DNA of 35,572 nt from assembly GCF_001462455.1 (NCBI RefSeq), contig NZ_LNTD01000092.1, positions 1 to 35,572 of the forward strand, given 5' to 3'. Within the stretch, counting starts at the first letter, position 1, and each line of letters starts with the position of its first letter. Under the pieces are notes generated by a model, which saw only the letters and a program-made list of their open reading frames with translations, searched no databases and was not told where the DNA came from. Origin of the DNA: Cellulomonas sp. B6 (GTDB taxonomy: Bacteria; Actinomycetota; Actinomycetes; Actinomycetales; Cellulomonadaceae). This document shows positions 14,732-24,462 of the stretch, piece by piece. Both the position numbers and the translations under genes were made by a program.

Positions 14732-15655
14732 TCAGGTCAGCGCACGCACCGCGGCGAGGGCCCGCTCCTCGACGACCGCGCTGAGGTCGGCCGGGGCACC
14801 CAGGACGGCGCGCGCCGCCGCCTGGTCGGCCGCCGTCAGGCCGGTCGCGGTCCAGCTCACGACGGCGTTGCCGACCAGCACGTGCCCCGTGACCTGCGGA
14901 CGGGAGTCGCCGGCGGTGACGGCCGTGACGTCCTGCACGATCGCCGGGAACACGCCCTGACCCTCGAGGGCCGGCTCGGCCGTCCACGTCGTGCCGGCCA
15001 CGCCGCCGACGACGCGCGTGTACTCGACGCACGTGTCGACCGTGGTCACGAGGGCACGGAACGCCTCGCTCGCGGCCGCGGCGTCGGGCAGCACGACCAC
15101 GTCCTGCTCGAAGCGCATCTCGTCGTTCCCCCACGCCGTGGCGTCGTGGTGCACGGGCGGCTCGTTCACGACCGTCACGGCCGGCTGGCACTGCGGCGGG
15201 TCGACGACGGCCCCCTCGGGCAGGCCCCACGCGCTCGTGCCGGGCTCGAGCTCGCGCACGAGACCCGCGGCCGCCGCCGGCACGGCCTGCTCGAGGTCGG
15301 CCCGCGTGACGAGCAGCGCCGCGGTGCTGGTGGCGTCGAAGACCGCGTCGGCACCGGGCGGCGACACGGGCGTCGACGTGGGGCTCGGCGTCGGCTCGTC
15401 GGGGACGACGTCGACGCTCGGCGTCGGGCTCGGGGTGAGCGCCGGGCTCGAGGCCGCCGGGGCCGTGGGCTCGGGAGCCGCGGACGTGGACCACGGACGC
15501 GTCACCAGGAGCACCGCGAGCACGACGACCGCGACCGCCGCGACGACCCACCCGGCGCGCTGCCGCGAGCGCGGGGCCGCGACGCGTTCGGCCGCCCCGT
15601 CGGCAGGCGTCCTCGCCTCGTCGTCGGAGGGCGAGGGCGGGGCCGTGCCGGACAC
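14732..15655 (-). CDS. Membrane-anchored protein with PknH-sensor-like extracellular domain
   Basis: A 307-residue protein: hydrophilic cytosolic N-terminus (1-33), one transmembrane helix (about 34-52, GWVVAAVAVVVLAVLLV), a Pro/Ser/Thr-rich extracellular linker (about 55-100, SPTPSVDVVPDEPTPSPTSTP), then a globular domain. The globular part (TAALLVTRADLEQAV..., MRFEQDVVVLPDAAAASEAF, DTCVEY) resembles the extracellular sensor domain of mycobacterial PknH and Lpp lipoproteins, with two cysteines (PPQCQP and DTC) that could form a disulfide. The PknH link is a pattern judgement. The GTG at 15655 has AAGGAG well placed upstream. No kinase is fused to it. The ligand is unknown. Confidence 0.7.
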   Translation of the reverse strand: MSGTAPPSPSDDEARTPADGAAERVAAPRSRQRAGWVVAAVAVVVLAVLLVTRPWSTSAAPEPTAPAASSPALTPSPTPSVDVVPDEPTPSPTSTPVSPPGADAVFDATSTAALLVTRADLEQAVPAAAAGLVRELEPGTSAWGLPEGAVVDPPQCQPAVTVVNEPPVHHDATAWGNDEMRFEQDVVVLPDAAAASEAFRALVTTVDTCVEYTRVVGGVAGTTWTAEPALEGQGVFPAIVQDVTAVTAGDSRPQVTGHVLVGNAVVSWTATGLTAADQAAARAVLGAPADLSAVVEERALAAVRALT

Positions 15656-15747
15656 GGGGGCTCCTTCCGTTGCGGGGCCTGAGGGCCACCCCCGAGGCTA
15701 GGGGGTGCACCTGCGCGGTGCGCGACGACCCGCGGGACCGCGGCCGT

Positions 15748-17370
15748 TCAGCGCGGCACGACACCCCGGTGGCGCAGCCCCCAGATGGCGGAGTCGGTCA
15801 GCGCCTCCCACGAGGCCTCGATGAGGTTGGGCCCCACGCCGACCGTGCTCCACGACGTCTCGCCGTCGGTCGTCTCGATCAGGACGCGCGTCACGGCGTC
15901 GGTGCCCTGCATCTGGTCGAGGATCCGGACCTTGAAGTCGATGAGCTCGAAGCCCTCGAGCTCGGGGTAGACGCGCAGCAGCGCGTGCCGCAGCGCGTGG
16001 TCGAGCGCGTTGACGGGGCCGTTGCCCTCGCCGGTGCTGACGATGCGCTCGCCGCCCGCGTGCAGCTTGACGGTCGCCTCCGCCGTCGCGGGCGTGCCGC
16101 GACCGCCGTTGTGCTCGACGATCGTGCGCCAGGACTCGACCCGGAAGTACGCCGGACGTGCGCCCTCGAGCTCCTCGACGAGCAGCAGCTCGAACGACGC
16201 GTCGGCGGCCTCGAACGTGTAGCCGTGCGCCTCGGCGTCCTTGACGCGGTCGGTCACGCGCGAGAGCACGGCGGGCTGCTCGGCCAGGTCGATGCCGAGC
16301 TGGCGGCCCTTGAGCTCGATGGACGCGCGGCCCGCCATGTCGGACACGAGCATGCGCATGTCGTTGCCGACGAGCGCGGGGTCGGTGTGCTGGTACAGGT
16401 CGGGGTCGACCTTGATCGCCGACGCGTGCAGGCCGGCCTTGTGCGCGAACGCGCTGGCGCCCACGTAGGGCTGGCGCGCGAACGGCGAGATGTTGGTGAG
16501 CTCGCTGATGGCGTGCGCGATGCGCGTGAGCTCGGGCAGGCCGCCGGGCGCGTCGTCGGTGCGCGCCAGGACGCGGCGGCCGAGCTTGAGCTCGAGGTTC
16601 GCGACGACCGACAGCAGGTCGGCGTTGCCCGTGCGCTCGCCGTAGCCGTTGACCGTGCCCTGCACGTGCGCGCAGCCCGCGTCCACGGCCGCGAGCGTGT
16701 TGGCGACCGCGCAGCCCGAGTCGTTGTGCGCGTGCATGCCCAGCACCGCGTCGGGGCCGACGGCGGCGCGCACGGCGGCGACGACCTCGCGCACCTGGTC
16801 GGGCAGCATGCCGCCGTTGGTGTCGCACAGCGCGACGACCTCGGCGCCGGCCTCGAACGCCGTCAGGACCGCGCGGTGCGAGAAGGTCGCGTCGAACGCG
16901 TGGCCGTCGAAGAAGTGCTCGGCGTCGACGAACACGCGCCGCCCCTCGCGCACGAGGAACGTCACGGTGTCGGCGATCATCGCGAGCCCCTCGTCGGGGG
17001 TCGTGCGCAGCGCGCGCTCGACGTGCCGCACGTCGGACTTCGCGACGAGCGTGACGACCGGGGCCTCCGAGTCGAGCAGCGCCCGCACCTGCGGGTCGTC
17101 GACCGCGCGCACGCCCGCCTTGCGGGTCGCGCCGAACGCCGCGAGCTCGGCGTGCCGCAGGTCGAGCTCCTTGGCCGCACGCCGGAAGAACTCGGTGTCC
17201 TTCGGCACGGCGCCCGGCCAGCCACCCTCGATGAAGCCCACGCCCAGCTCGTCCAGCAGCGGGGCGATCGTGAGCTTGTCGGCGACCGACAGGTTGATGC
17301 CCTCCTGCTGCGCGCCGTCGCGCAGCGTCGTGTCGTAGACGTGGAAGGTGGGCGACGCGGGGGCGTTCAC
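15748..17370 (-). CDS. cimA: Citramalate synthase
   Basis: A 540-residue enzyme of the isopropylmalate/citramalate synthase family, condensing pyruvate and acetyl-CoA to (R)-citramalate, the first step of threonine-independent isoleucine synthesis. The barrel starts at FHVYDTTLRDGAQQ with Arg17 and metal ligand Asp18. The HAHND motif at 213-217 supplies the other metal-binding histidines, and GNADLLSVVANLELKLG is typical of CimA rather than LeuA. The C-terminal third (about 400-540) is the allosteric LeuA dimer domain (STGEGNGPVNALDHALR, ETTDGETSWSTVGVGPNLIEAS). Start GTG at 17370 with AAGGAG upstream. An attenuator with a Leu-Ile-Ile leader peptide precedes it. It lies after ilvE on the same strand, but a strong terminator separates them. 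Confidence 0.93.
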   Translation of the reverse strand: MNAPASPTFHVYDTTLRDGAQQEGINLSVADKLTIAPLLDELGVGFIEGGWPGAVPKDTEFFRRAAKELDLRHAELAAFGATRKAGVRAVDDPQVRALLDSEAPVVTLVAKSDVRHVERALRTTPDEGLAMIADTVTFLVREGRRVFVDAEHFFDGHAFDATFSHRAVLTAFEAGAEVVALCDTNGGMLPDQVREVVAAVRAAVGPDAVLGMHAHNDSGCAVANTLAAVDAGCAHVQGTVNGYGERTGNADLLSVVANLELKLGRRVLARTDDAPGGLPELTRIAHAISELTNISPFARQPYVGASAFAHKAGLHASAIKVDPDLYQHTDPALVGNDMRMLVSDMAGRASIELKGRQLGIDLAEQPAVLSRVTDRVKDAEAHGYTFEAADASFELLLVEELEGARPAYFRVESWRTIVEHNGGRGTPATAEATVKLHAGGERIVSTGEGNGPVNALDHALRHALLRVYPELEGFELIDFKVRILDQMQGTDAVTRVLIETTDGETSWSTVGVGPNLIEASWEALTDSAIWGLRHRGVVPR

Positions 17371-17414
17371 GGGGTGCTCCTTCGGCGGTGCGGGCGTGCG
17401 TCGGCGGTGCGCGA

Positions 17415-17472
17415 CCGGCGGGGGTGGTGCCGGTGCCTCGTCGACGTGTCCGCCCGGCAGGGGTGGTGCCGG
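17415..17472 (-). repeat. Two 19-bp direct repeats, each a small hairpin, in the cimA leader
   Basis: Two 19-bp copies (17415-17433 and 17454-17472) differ at one base and are 39 bp apart. In the second copy CCGGCA and TGCCGG pair around a 7-base loop; the first has one mismatch in this stem. They sit between the attenuator terminator and the cimA start, so they are in every full-length cimA mRNA. Role unknown. Confidence 0.7.
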
Positions 17473-17490
17473 GCTGACGTCTGGACCAAC

Positions 17491-17517
17491 AAAAAGACCC
17501 CCCGAGGTCGGGAGGTC
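17491..17517 (-). terminator. Intrinsic terminator of the cimA attenuator
   Basis: Read on the minus strand, GACCTCCCG (17517-17509) pairs with CGGGGGGTC (17504-17496) through nine base pairs, one of them G-U, around the loop ACCT. TTTTT follows (17495-17491). It lies between the leader peptide and cimA. An upstream hairpin (17538-17544 with 17519-17525) and an alternative pairing of 17535-17540 with 17515-17520, which would break the terminator stem, give the alternative structures expected of an attenuator. Confidence 0.85.
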
Positions 17518-17543
17518 GGCGCGTCAGCGGGTGGGCCGACGCG

Positions 17544-17573
17544 CTACGCGATGATGAGCGTGAAGCGGGTCAC
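17544..17573 (-). CDS. cimA leader peptide (attenuation peptide)
   Basis: GTG start at 17573 and TAG at 17544-17546 encode MTRFTLIIA, nine residues with consecutive Leu-Ile-Ile codons (CTC ATC ATC) just before the stop. An intrinsic terminator follows 26 bases later, and cimA begins after that. This is the arrangement of ribosome-mediated attenuation: stalling at Ile/Leu codons when those amino acids are scarce would favour read-through into cimA. Alternative in-frame ATG starts at 17621 and 17618 would give 25 or 24 residues with the same end. No strong Shine-Dalgarno is visible; GACGAT a few bases upstream could be a -10 for a leaderless transcript. Confidence 0.72.
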   Translation of the reverse strand: MTRFTLIIA

Positions 17574-17642
17574 AGGGTGATCGTCGCACAGGCCGTCCCC
17601 GTGCGGCAGGCGGTCCATCATGCGGAACAGCCGCCGGGGAGG

Positions 17643-17674
17643 GCCGTGCGGCGGGGTCGCCCCCGCCGCACGGC
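17643..17674 (-). terminator. Strong hairpin terminator after ilvE
   Basis: A perfect 14-bp GC-rich stem (17643-17656 with 17661-17674) around the loop TCGC (17657-17660), starting 7 bases after the ilvE stop. There is no T-run, as is common for actinobacterial terminators. It separates ilvE from the cimA leader transcript. Confidence 0.75.
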
Positions 17675-17681
17675 GGCGCGG

Positions 17682-18788
17682 TCAGACGAGGCGGTGCATC
17701 CACCCGTGCCGGTCGGCCGACCGGCCGTACTGCACGTCGGTGAGCTCGGCACGGATGCGCATGGTCACCGGTCCGGCCTCGCCGTCACCGACCACGAGGT
17801 CGAAGTCGTCGCTCGCGAGCCGCCCGATCGGCGTCATCACCGCGGCGGTGCCGCACGCGAACACCTCGGTGACGCTGCCGTCGGCCAGGTCGCGGCGCAG
17901 CTCCTCGAGCAGCACCGGCCGCTCGGACACCTCGTGGCCCGCGTCGGTGAGCAGCTGCAGGATCGACGAGCGCGTGACGCCCTCGAGGATCGTCCCGGAC
18001 ACGGGCGGCGTCACGACCGACCCGTCGGCCCGCACGACGACCACGTTCATGCCGCCGAGCTCCTCGAGCTGCGTGCCCGTGCGGTCGTCGAGGAAGCAGA
18101 CCTGCTCGAAGCCCTTGGCGTACGCCTCCTGCTGCGGGAGCAGGCTCGCGGCGTAGTTGCCGCCGCACTTGGCCGCGCCGGTGCCGCCCGCCCCGGCGCG
18201 GTGGTACTGCTGCGACACCCAGATCGACACGGGCTTGACGCCGCCCGCGAAGTACGGGCCCACGGGCGACGCGATCACGAGGAACTCGGCCTCGAGCGAC
18301 GGCCGCACGCCGAGGAACCGCTCGGACGCGTACATGAACGGCCGCAGGTACAAGCTCGTCTCCTCGCCCGAGGGCACCCACTCGCGGTCGACCTCGACGA
18401 GCGCGCGGATGGCGCCGAGGAAGTCCGCCTCGGACAGCTCGGGCAGCGCGAGCCGCCGCGCCGAGCGCGCGAAGCGTGCCGCGTTGGCCTCCGGGCGGAA
18501 CGACCACACGCTGCCGTCGGGGTGCCGGTACGCCTTGAGGCCCTCGAAGATCTCCTGCGCGTAGTGCAGGACGGCGGTCGCGGGGTCGAGCTGCAGCGGG
18601 CCGTACGGCTCGACGCGACGGTCGGTCCAGCCGTCTGCGTGGGTCCACGAGACCCGGGCCATGTGGTCCGTGAAGACCGTGCCGAAGCGCGGCGACGCGA
18701 GCGCGGCCGCGCGCTCGGCGTCCGGGACGGGGCGGTCGGTGCGGTGCAGCGCGAACGCGGCGGACGAGGGGGTCGTGAGGGTGCTCAT
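17682..18788 (-). CDS. ilvE: Branched-chain amino acid aminotransferase
   Basis: A 368-residue fold-type IV PLP aminotransferase performing the last step of isoleucine, valine and leucine synthesis with glutamate as amino donor. The Schiff-base lysine is Lys207 in GTGAAKCGGNYAAS. Other family marks: VLHYAQEIFEGLKAYR (about 74-89), YLRPFMYASE, ELGGMNVVVV, and TEVFACGTAAVMTPIG, which binds the cofactor phosphate. The length and N-terminus match the actinobacterial/eukaryotic-like type of about 365 residues. ATG at 18788; AAAGG about nine bases upstream. leuB lies upstream on the same strand with 132 bases between, which contain a possible TACCGT -10, so ilvE may have its own promoter. Confidence 0.96.
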   Translation of the reverse strand: MSTLTTPSSAAFALHRTDRPVPDAERAAALASPRFGTVFTDHMARVSWTHADGWTDRRVEPYGPLQLDPATAVLHYAQEIFEGLKAYRHPDGSVWSFRPEANAARFARSARRLALPELSEADFLGAIRALVEVDREWVPSGEETSLYLRPFMYASERFLGVRPSLEAEFLVIASPVGPYFAGGVKPVSIWVSQQYHRAGAGGTGAAKCGGNYAASLLPQQEAYAKGFEQVCFLDDRTGTQLEELGGMNVVVVRADGSVVTPPVSGTILEGVTRSSILQLLTDAGHEVSERPVLLEELRRDLADGSVTEVFACGTAAVMTPIGRLASDDFDLVVGDGEAGPVTMRIRAELTDVQYGRSADRHGWMHRLV

Positions 18789-18905
18789 CGGGGGCCTTTC
18801 ACCAGGGTCGACGTCGACGGTACCGGTGCGGACGGCCGGGTGGACAGGGTGCAGGCGCGCGCCTGCGGACCGACGGACGCTCGTCGTGCGCGGCGTCGTC
18901 GGCCA

Positions 18906-18919
18906 GCCCCGTGCGGGGC
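18906..18919 (-). terminator. Small hairpin after leuB
   Basis: GCCCC (18906-18910) and GGGGC (18915-18919) form a 5-bp stem with loop GTGC, directly after the leuB stop. It is too short to be confident of termination; it may attenuate leuB transcripts before ilvE. Confidence 0.35.
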
Positions 18920-18920
18920 G

Positions 18921-19982
18921 TCAGCCGGCGACGCGTGCGGCGAGGTCCTTGCCCACCTCGGCCGTCGACCGTACTCGGCCGTCGCCGCGCTCGGCGATGT
19001 CGGCGGCGACCGCGGCCTCGATCGTGCGCGCGGCGTCGGGCAGGCCGACGTGGTCGAGCAGCAGCGCGACCGACAGGACGGTGGCGGTCGGGTCGGCCTT
19101 GCCCTGGCCGGCGATGTCGGGGGCCGAGCCGTGCACGGGCTCGAACATGCTCGGCGCGGTGCGGTCGGGGTTGATGTTGGCCGACGCCGCGAGGCCGATG
19201 CCGCCCGTGATGGCGGCGGCCAGGTCGGTGAGGATGTCGCCGAAGAGGTTGTCGGTCACGATGACGTCGAACCGCGACGGGTTGGTGACGAGGAAGATCG
19301 TCGCCGCGTCGACGTGCAGGTAGTCGACCGTGACGTCGGGGAACTCGGCGTTGACGGCCTCGACGGTGCGGCGCCACAGGTGGCCCGCGTGCACGAGCAC
19401 GTTGTGCTTGTGCACGAGCGTGAGCTTCTTGCGCGGGCGCGCCGCGGCGCGGGCGAACGCGTCGCGCACGACGCGCTCGACGCCGAACGCGGTGTTGACG
19501 CTCACCTCGTTGGCGACCTCGGCGGGCGTGCCGACGCGGATCGCGCCGCCGTTGCCGACGTAGGGCCCCTCGGTGCCCTCGCGCACGACGACGAAGTCGA
19601 CGTCGCCGGGGGCCGCGAGCGGGCTCGCGACGCCCGGGAAGAGCTTGCTGGGGCGCAGGTTGACGTAGTGGTCGAGCGCGAAGCGCAGCTTGAGCAGCAG
19701 ACCGCGCTCGAGCACGCCCGACGGCACGCCCGGGTCGCCGATCGCACCCAGCAGGATCGCGTCGTGCGTGCGGATCGCCGCGAGGTCCTCGTCCGTGAGG
19801 GTCTCGCCCGTGGCGTGCCAGCGCCGCGCGCCGAGGTCGAAGTCGGTCGTGCGGACCGTGGTGCCGGTACCGTGCAGGACCTGCTCCAGGACGAGGAGCC
19901 CCTGCTCCACGACCTCCGTCCCGATGCCGTCGCCGGCCACGACGGCCAGGTTCAGGGACGTGGGAGGGGTCGTGTCAGCCAT
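18921..19982 (-). CDS. leuB: 3-isopropylmalate dehydrogenase
   Basis: A 353-residue NAD-dependent beta-decarboxylating dehydrogenase, oxidising 3-isopropylmalate in leucine synthesis. With CimA present it would also act on 3-methylmalate in the citramalate route to isoleucine. Visible: [13 protein letters not shown] (13-25), [21 protein letters not shown] with the substrate arginines, [25 protein letters not shown] with the catalytic lysine, [12 protein letters not shown] and [14 protein letters not shown] carrying the metal-binding aspartates, and the NAD-binding loop [23 protein letters not shown] at 19982 is selected because longer frames are non-homologous; a TACGCT hexamer a few bases upstream suggests a leaderless mRNA. 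Confidence 0.95.
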   Translation of the reverse strand: MADTTPPTSLNLAVVAGDGIGTEVVEQGLLVLEQVLHGTGTTVRTTDFDLGARRWHATGETLTDEDLAAIRTHDAILLGAIGDPGVPSGVLERGLLLKLRFALDHYVNLRPSKLFPGVASPLAAPGDVDFVVVREGTEGPYVGNGGAIRVGTPAEVANEVSVNTAFGVERVVRDAFARAAARPRKKLTLVHKHNVLVHAGHLWRRTVEAVNAEFPDVTVDYLHVDAATIFLVTNPSRFDVIVTDNLFGDILTDLAAAITGGIGLAASANINPDRTAPSMFEPVHGSAPDIAGQGKADPTATVLSVALLLDHVGLPDAARTIEAAVAADIAERGDGRVRSTAEVGKDLAARVAG

Positions 19983-20050
19983 GCCGCCAGCGTAGCCACC
20001 GGTCCACACCTCGGACGTCACGTCTCGACAGGTGGACGCCGTCGGCCGGG

Positions 20051-20587
20051 TCAGTCGACGGCGGGCGCCGCCCCCGTCGTCGGGTACACCAGCTCGAACC
20101 GCTCGGTGACCACGTCCGTCGTCGGCGAGAACGCCGCGTCCCCCAGCGAGCGCCGCCACACGGCCTCGTGCTCGCTCCGCCAGGCCGCGAGATCGCCCTC
20201 GCCCTCGGCGGCGGCGTGCTCGGCGTCGACCGCGTCGAACGGCACGACCTCGACGGCGGTCGTGCGCAGCAGCGCGCGCGGGTCCCCGTGGGAGTCCAGC
20301 ACGATCGACACGTCCCCCACGCGCGGCAGCGGCGCGTCGGCCGCCGTCAGCTCCGCCAGGGCCGTCGACGTCGCCGTCTTGCGCCCCGCGAGGACGAGCT
20401 CCAGCAGCGCGTCCGCGGTCACCGGGTCGGCGCCGAACGACCAGGCCGGCGGGGCCACCGCACCGTCGACCGTCTCGCCCATCACCGGGTCGAGCTTGCC
20501 CCACCCGAGGTGCCCGCGCGCCGCGTCCCAGAAGTCCGCGATCCGCGTGTCCTGCGTGCCGTCCGGGATCACCGGCTGCTCGGTCAT
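20051..20587 (-). CDS. ASCH-domain protein
   Basis: A 178-residue protein with an ASCH (PUA-like) fold. The core motif [17 protein letters not shown] (about 67-83) is followed by [35 protein letters not shown] and [14 protein letters not shown], the pattern of the COG4405 group. ASCH proteins are proposed to bind RNA and one member is a ribonuclease; the function here is not known. ATG at 20587 has GGAAGGG upstream. It sits between ilvC and leuB on the same strand, at or near the place where Streptomyces keeps serA. It has no obvious role in amino acid synthesis. Confidence 0.82.
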   Translation of the reverse strand: MTEQPVIPDGTQDTRIADFWDAARGHLGWGKLDPVMGETVDGAVAPPAWSFGADPVTADALLELVLAGRKTATSTALAELTAADAPLPRVGDVSIVLDSHGDPRALLRTTAVEVVPFDAVDAEHAAAEGEGDLAAWRSEHEAVWRRSLGDAAFSPTTDVVTERFELVYPTTGAAPAVD

Positions 20588-20660
20588 CGTGCACCCTTCC
20601 GTCGAGGTCACGGGCGGCGCGCCCGCCCAGCGATCCTCGCGCGCCGCGCGGCGACCTGCA

Positions 20661-20721
20661 CCCCCACCAGCCGCGAGAGGGCGATCCAGCCGCTGCTGGA
20701 TCGCCCTCTCGACGGTGGGGG
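20661..20721. terminator. Perfect 16-bp hairpin with outer stem between ilvC and the ASCH gene
   Basis: A perfect 16-bp inverted repeat (20675-20690 with 20695-20710; GATCCAGC and GCTGGATC flank loop CGCT) is enclosed by an outer 8-bp stem, CCCCCACC (20661-20668) with GGTGGGGG (20714-20721). It has no T-run. It could be a bidirectional or processing/stability element for the ilvC transcript, or a remnant of a small repetitive element. Confidence 0.75.
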
Positions 20722-20730
20722 TGGTGGGGT

Positions 20731-20763
20731 CAGCGCGCCGCGCTGCCCTCGGTGCCCGTGGTC
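20731..20763 (-). pseudogene. Remnant resembling the 3' end of ilvC
   Basis: Read on the minus strand this short stretch ends with codons for TEGSAAR followed by TGA, identical to the seven C-terminal residues and stop of the intact ilvC (20836), and it continues ACC as ilvC does. About 21 of 26 bases match; the serine codon differs (AGC versus TCG). An in-frame TAG lies 14 codons upstream of this tail, so it is not part of a gene. It could be the scar of a duplicated or lost gene; chance similarity is possible for so short a match. Confidence 0.4.
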
Positions 20764-20796
20764 GGGTGCGCCGACCCCCTGACCTACGGCGGGTGC

Positions 20797-20821
20797 CGCG
20801 CGGCGACGAACGTGCCGCGCG
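20797..20821 (-). terminator. Hairpin downstream of ilvC
   Basis: CGCGCGGC (20797-20804) and GCCGCGCG (20814-20821) form a perfect 8-bp stem with a 9-base loop, 14 bases after the ilvC stop on the minus strand. No T-run is present. It is a likely terminator for the ilvBNC transcript. Confidence 0.55.
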
Positions 20822-20835
20822 ACCCCCACCTGCGG

Positions 20836-22439
<1,604 letters not shown>

Positions 22440-22452
22440 CGCGGTTCCTTCC

Positions 22453-24318
22453 TCAGTCCTCGCGGTCCCACGCGGGGCTGATGCCCCGCGCGTACTGGAT
22501 GGCGTCGTTGCTGACGCCGGCGGCGACCATCGGCCACACCATCGAGTCGCGCGAGACCGTGAAGTCGACCACCACGGGGCGGTCGTCGATCTCCATCGCG
22601 CGCTTGATCGTCGCGTCGACGTCGGCCTTGGTCTCGCACCGCAGGCCCACCGCGCCGTACGCGTCGGCGAGCTTGACGAAGTCCGGGACACGCGCCGTGC
22701 CGTGACCGGTGTGCAGGTCGGTGTTGGAGTAGCGCGACTCGTAGAACAGGGTCTGCCACTGCCGGACCATGCCGAGCGAGCTGTTGTTGACCACCGCGAC
22801 CTTGATGGGGATCTCGTTGATCGTGCAGGTCGCGAGCTCCTGGTTGGTCATCTGGAAGCAGCCGTCGCCGTCGATCGCCCAGACCGTGCGCGACGGGTCG
22901 CCGACCTTCGCGCCCATCGCGGCGGGCACCGCGAAGCCCATCGTGCCCAGGCCGCCGGAGTTGACCCAGGAGCCGGGCCGCTCGTACCGGATGAACTGCG
23001 CGGCCCACATCTGGTGCTGCCCGACGCCCGAGACGAAGATCGACTCGGGGCCCGAGATCTCGCCGATGCGCGTGATGACGTGCTGCGGCGCGAGCAGGCC
23101 GTCGGTCGGCTCGTCGTAGCCCAGCGGGAACGTCTCGCGCCAGTCGTCGAGCTGCTTCCACCACGCCTCGAGGTCGGGCCTGCCGTGCTGCCCGTGCTCG
23201 CGCTCGAGCTCGGGCAGCAGGTCGGCGATGACCTCGCGCAGGTCGCCCACGATCGGGACGTCGGCGCGCTTGTTCTTGCCGATCTCGGCGGGGTCGATGT
23301 CGGCGTGCACGACCGTCGCGCCGGGCGCGAACGACGCCAGCAGACCCGTGACGCGGTCGTCGAACCGCGCACCGAGCGCGACCACGAGGTCGGCCTTCTG
23401 CAGCGCGGCCACCGCGGCGACCGTGCCGTGCATGCCGGGCATGCCGAGGTGCTGCGGGTGCGAGTCGGGCAGCGCGCCGCGGGCCATGAGCGTCGTGACG
23501 ACCGGGGCGCCGGACGCGTCGGTCAGGCGGCGCAGCAGGTCGGAGGCCCCGGCGCGGATCACGCCGCCGCCCACGTACAGCACGGGCCGGCGCGACGTCG
23601 CGAGCAGGCGCGCGGCCTCGCGGATCTGCTTGGCGTGCGGCTTGGTCACCGGGTGGTAGCCGGGCAGGTTGATCTCCTGCGGCCACGAGAACGTCGTCTG
23701 CGCCTGCATCGCGGACTTCGCGATGTCGACCAGCACCGGGCCGGGGCGCCCGGACGACGCGACGTGGAACGCCTCGGCGATCGTGCGCGGGATGTCGTCG
23801 GGGTCGGTGACGAGGTAGTTGTGCTTGGTCACCGGCAGCGTGATGCCGACGATGTCGGCCTCCTGGAACGCGTCGGTCCCGATCATCGACGCACCGACCT
23901 GGCCGGTGATCGCGACCATGGGAACCGAGTCCATGTTGGCGTCGGCGATCGCGGTCACCAGGTTGGTCGCACCGGGACCCGACGTGGCCATCGTGACCCC
24001 GACCTTGCCCGAGGAGTACGCGTAGCCCGCCGCGGCGTGACCGCCGCCCTGCTCGTGGCGCACGAGCACGTGCCGCACACGGGAGGAGTCCATGAGCGGG
24101 TCGTACGTCGGCAGGATCGCACCGCCCGGGATCCCGAACACGACCTCGACGCCCGCCTCCTCGAGGGACCGGACGATCGACTGCGCGCCCGTGACCTTCT
24201 CGGGGCCGATGCGGCGGTCGGCCGCCGGCGCGTCACCCTGCCGGGGCGTCGCCTCGGCGGCCGGGCGCACGGGGCGCACGGCAGCGCGCGGTGGTGCGGG
24301 ATGGGGACCCTGAGCCAT
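22453..24318 (-). CDS. ilvB: Acetolactate synthase large (catalytic) subunit
   Basis: A 621-residue ThDP enzyme condensing two pyruvates, or pyruvate with 2-ketobutyrate, at the head of the branched-chain pathways. The first domain holds [15 protein letters not shown] and the catalytic glutamate in [15 protein letters not shown]. The FAD-binding middle domain runs about 230-390. The ThDP/Mg site is [16 protein letters not shown] (GDG...N). The first ~40 residues are a Pro/Ala-rich extension before [22 protein letters not shown] at 24318 with CAGGAG upstream. Expression is likely controlled by the leader peptide and terminator at 24390-24504. ilvN and ilvC follow in the same operon. Confidence 0.97.
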   Translation of the reverse strand: MAQGPHPAPPRAAVRPVRPAAEATPRQGDAPAADRRIGPEKVTGAQSIVRSLEEAGVEVVFGIPGGAILPTYDPLMDSSRVRHVLVRHEQGGGHAAAGYAYSSGKVGVTMATSGPGATNLVTAIADANMDSVPMVAITGQVGASMIGTDAFQEADIVGITLPVTKHNYLVTDPDDIPRTIAEAFHVASSGRPGPVLVDIAKSAMQAQTTFSWPQEINLPGYHPVTKPHAKQIREAARLLATSRRPVLYVGGGVIRAGASDLLRRLTDASGAPVVTTLMARGALPDSHPQHLGMPGMHGTVAAVAALQKADLVVALGARFDDRVTGLLASFAPGATVVHADIDPAEIGKNKRADVPIVGDLREVIADLLPELEREHGQHGRPDLEAWWKQLDDWRETFPLGYDEPTDGLLAPQHVITRIGEISGPESIFVSGVGQHQMWAAQFIRYERPGSWVNSGGLGTMGFAVPAAMGAKVGDPSRTVWAIDGDGCFQMTNQELATCTINEIPIKVAVVNNSSLGMVRQWQTLFYESRYSNTDLHTGHGTARVPDFVKLADAYGAVGLRCETKADVDATIKRAMEIDDRPVVVDFTVSRDSMVWPMVAAGVSNDAIQYARGISPAWDRED

Positions 24319-24352
24319 CGTCGTCTCCTGCGGGTCGAGTGCGGGTGTGGTC

Positions 24353-24375
24353 GTCCGGTGCGGGGTGCGCCGGAC
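24353..24375 (-). other. Hairpin in the ilvB 5' untranslated region
   Basis: GTCCGG (24353-24358) and CCGGAC (24370-24375) pair around an 11-base loop, between the attenuator terminator and the ilvB start. On the mRNA strand the loop contains CACCCC, as do the loops of the two hairpin repeats in the cimA leader. The significance is uncertain. Confidence 0.45.
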
Positions 24376-24389
24376 GGCTGCCGGGCACG

Positions 24390-24429
24390 AAAAAGCCCCT
24401 CGACCCGGGCACCGGGATGGACGAGGGGC
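24390..24429 (-). terminator. Intrinsic terminator of the ilvB attenuator
   Basis: On the minus strand GCCCCTCG (24429-24422) pairs with CGAGGGGC (24402-24395) followed by TTTTT (24394-24390). The 19-base loop itself holds a smaller CCCGG/CCGGG hairpin. It lies between the leader peptide and ilvB, as in the attenuated ilvB operons of other actinobacteria. Confidence 0.88.
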
Positions 24430-24462
24430 GAGCGCGCGCGACGAGCGACCTGTGCGGTGGCG

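Noticed and set aside
14732..15655. Annotation as a penicillin-binding or solute-binding protein
   Set aside because: No catalytic SxxK/SxN/KTG or solute-binding signature is visible; the PknH-sensor-like pattern fits better.
20752..20835. A small gene on the plus strand between the ASCH gene and ilvC
   Set aside because: The open frame continues antisense through ilvC and ilvBN with no start context or recognisable domain.
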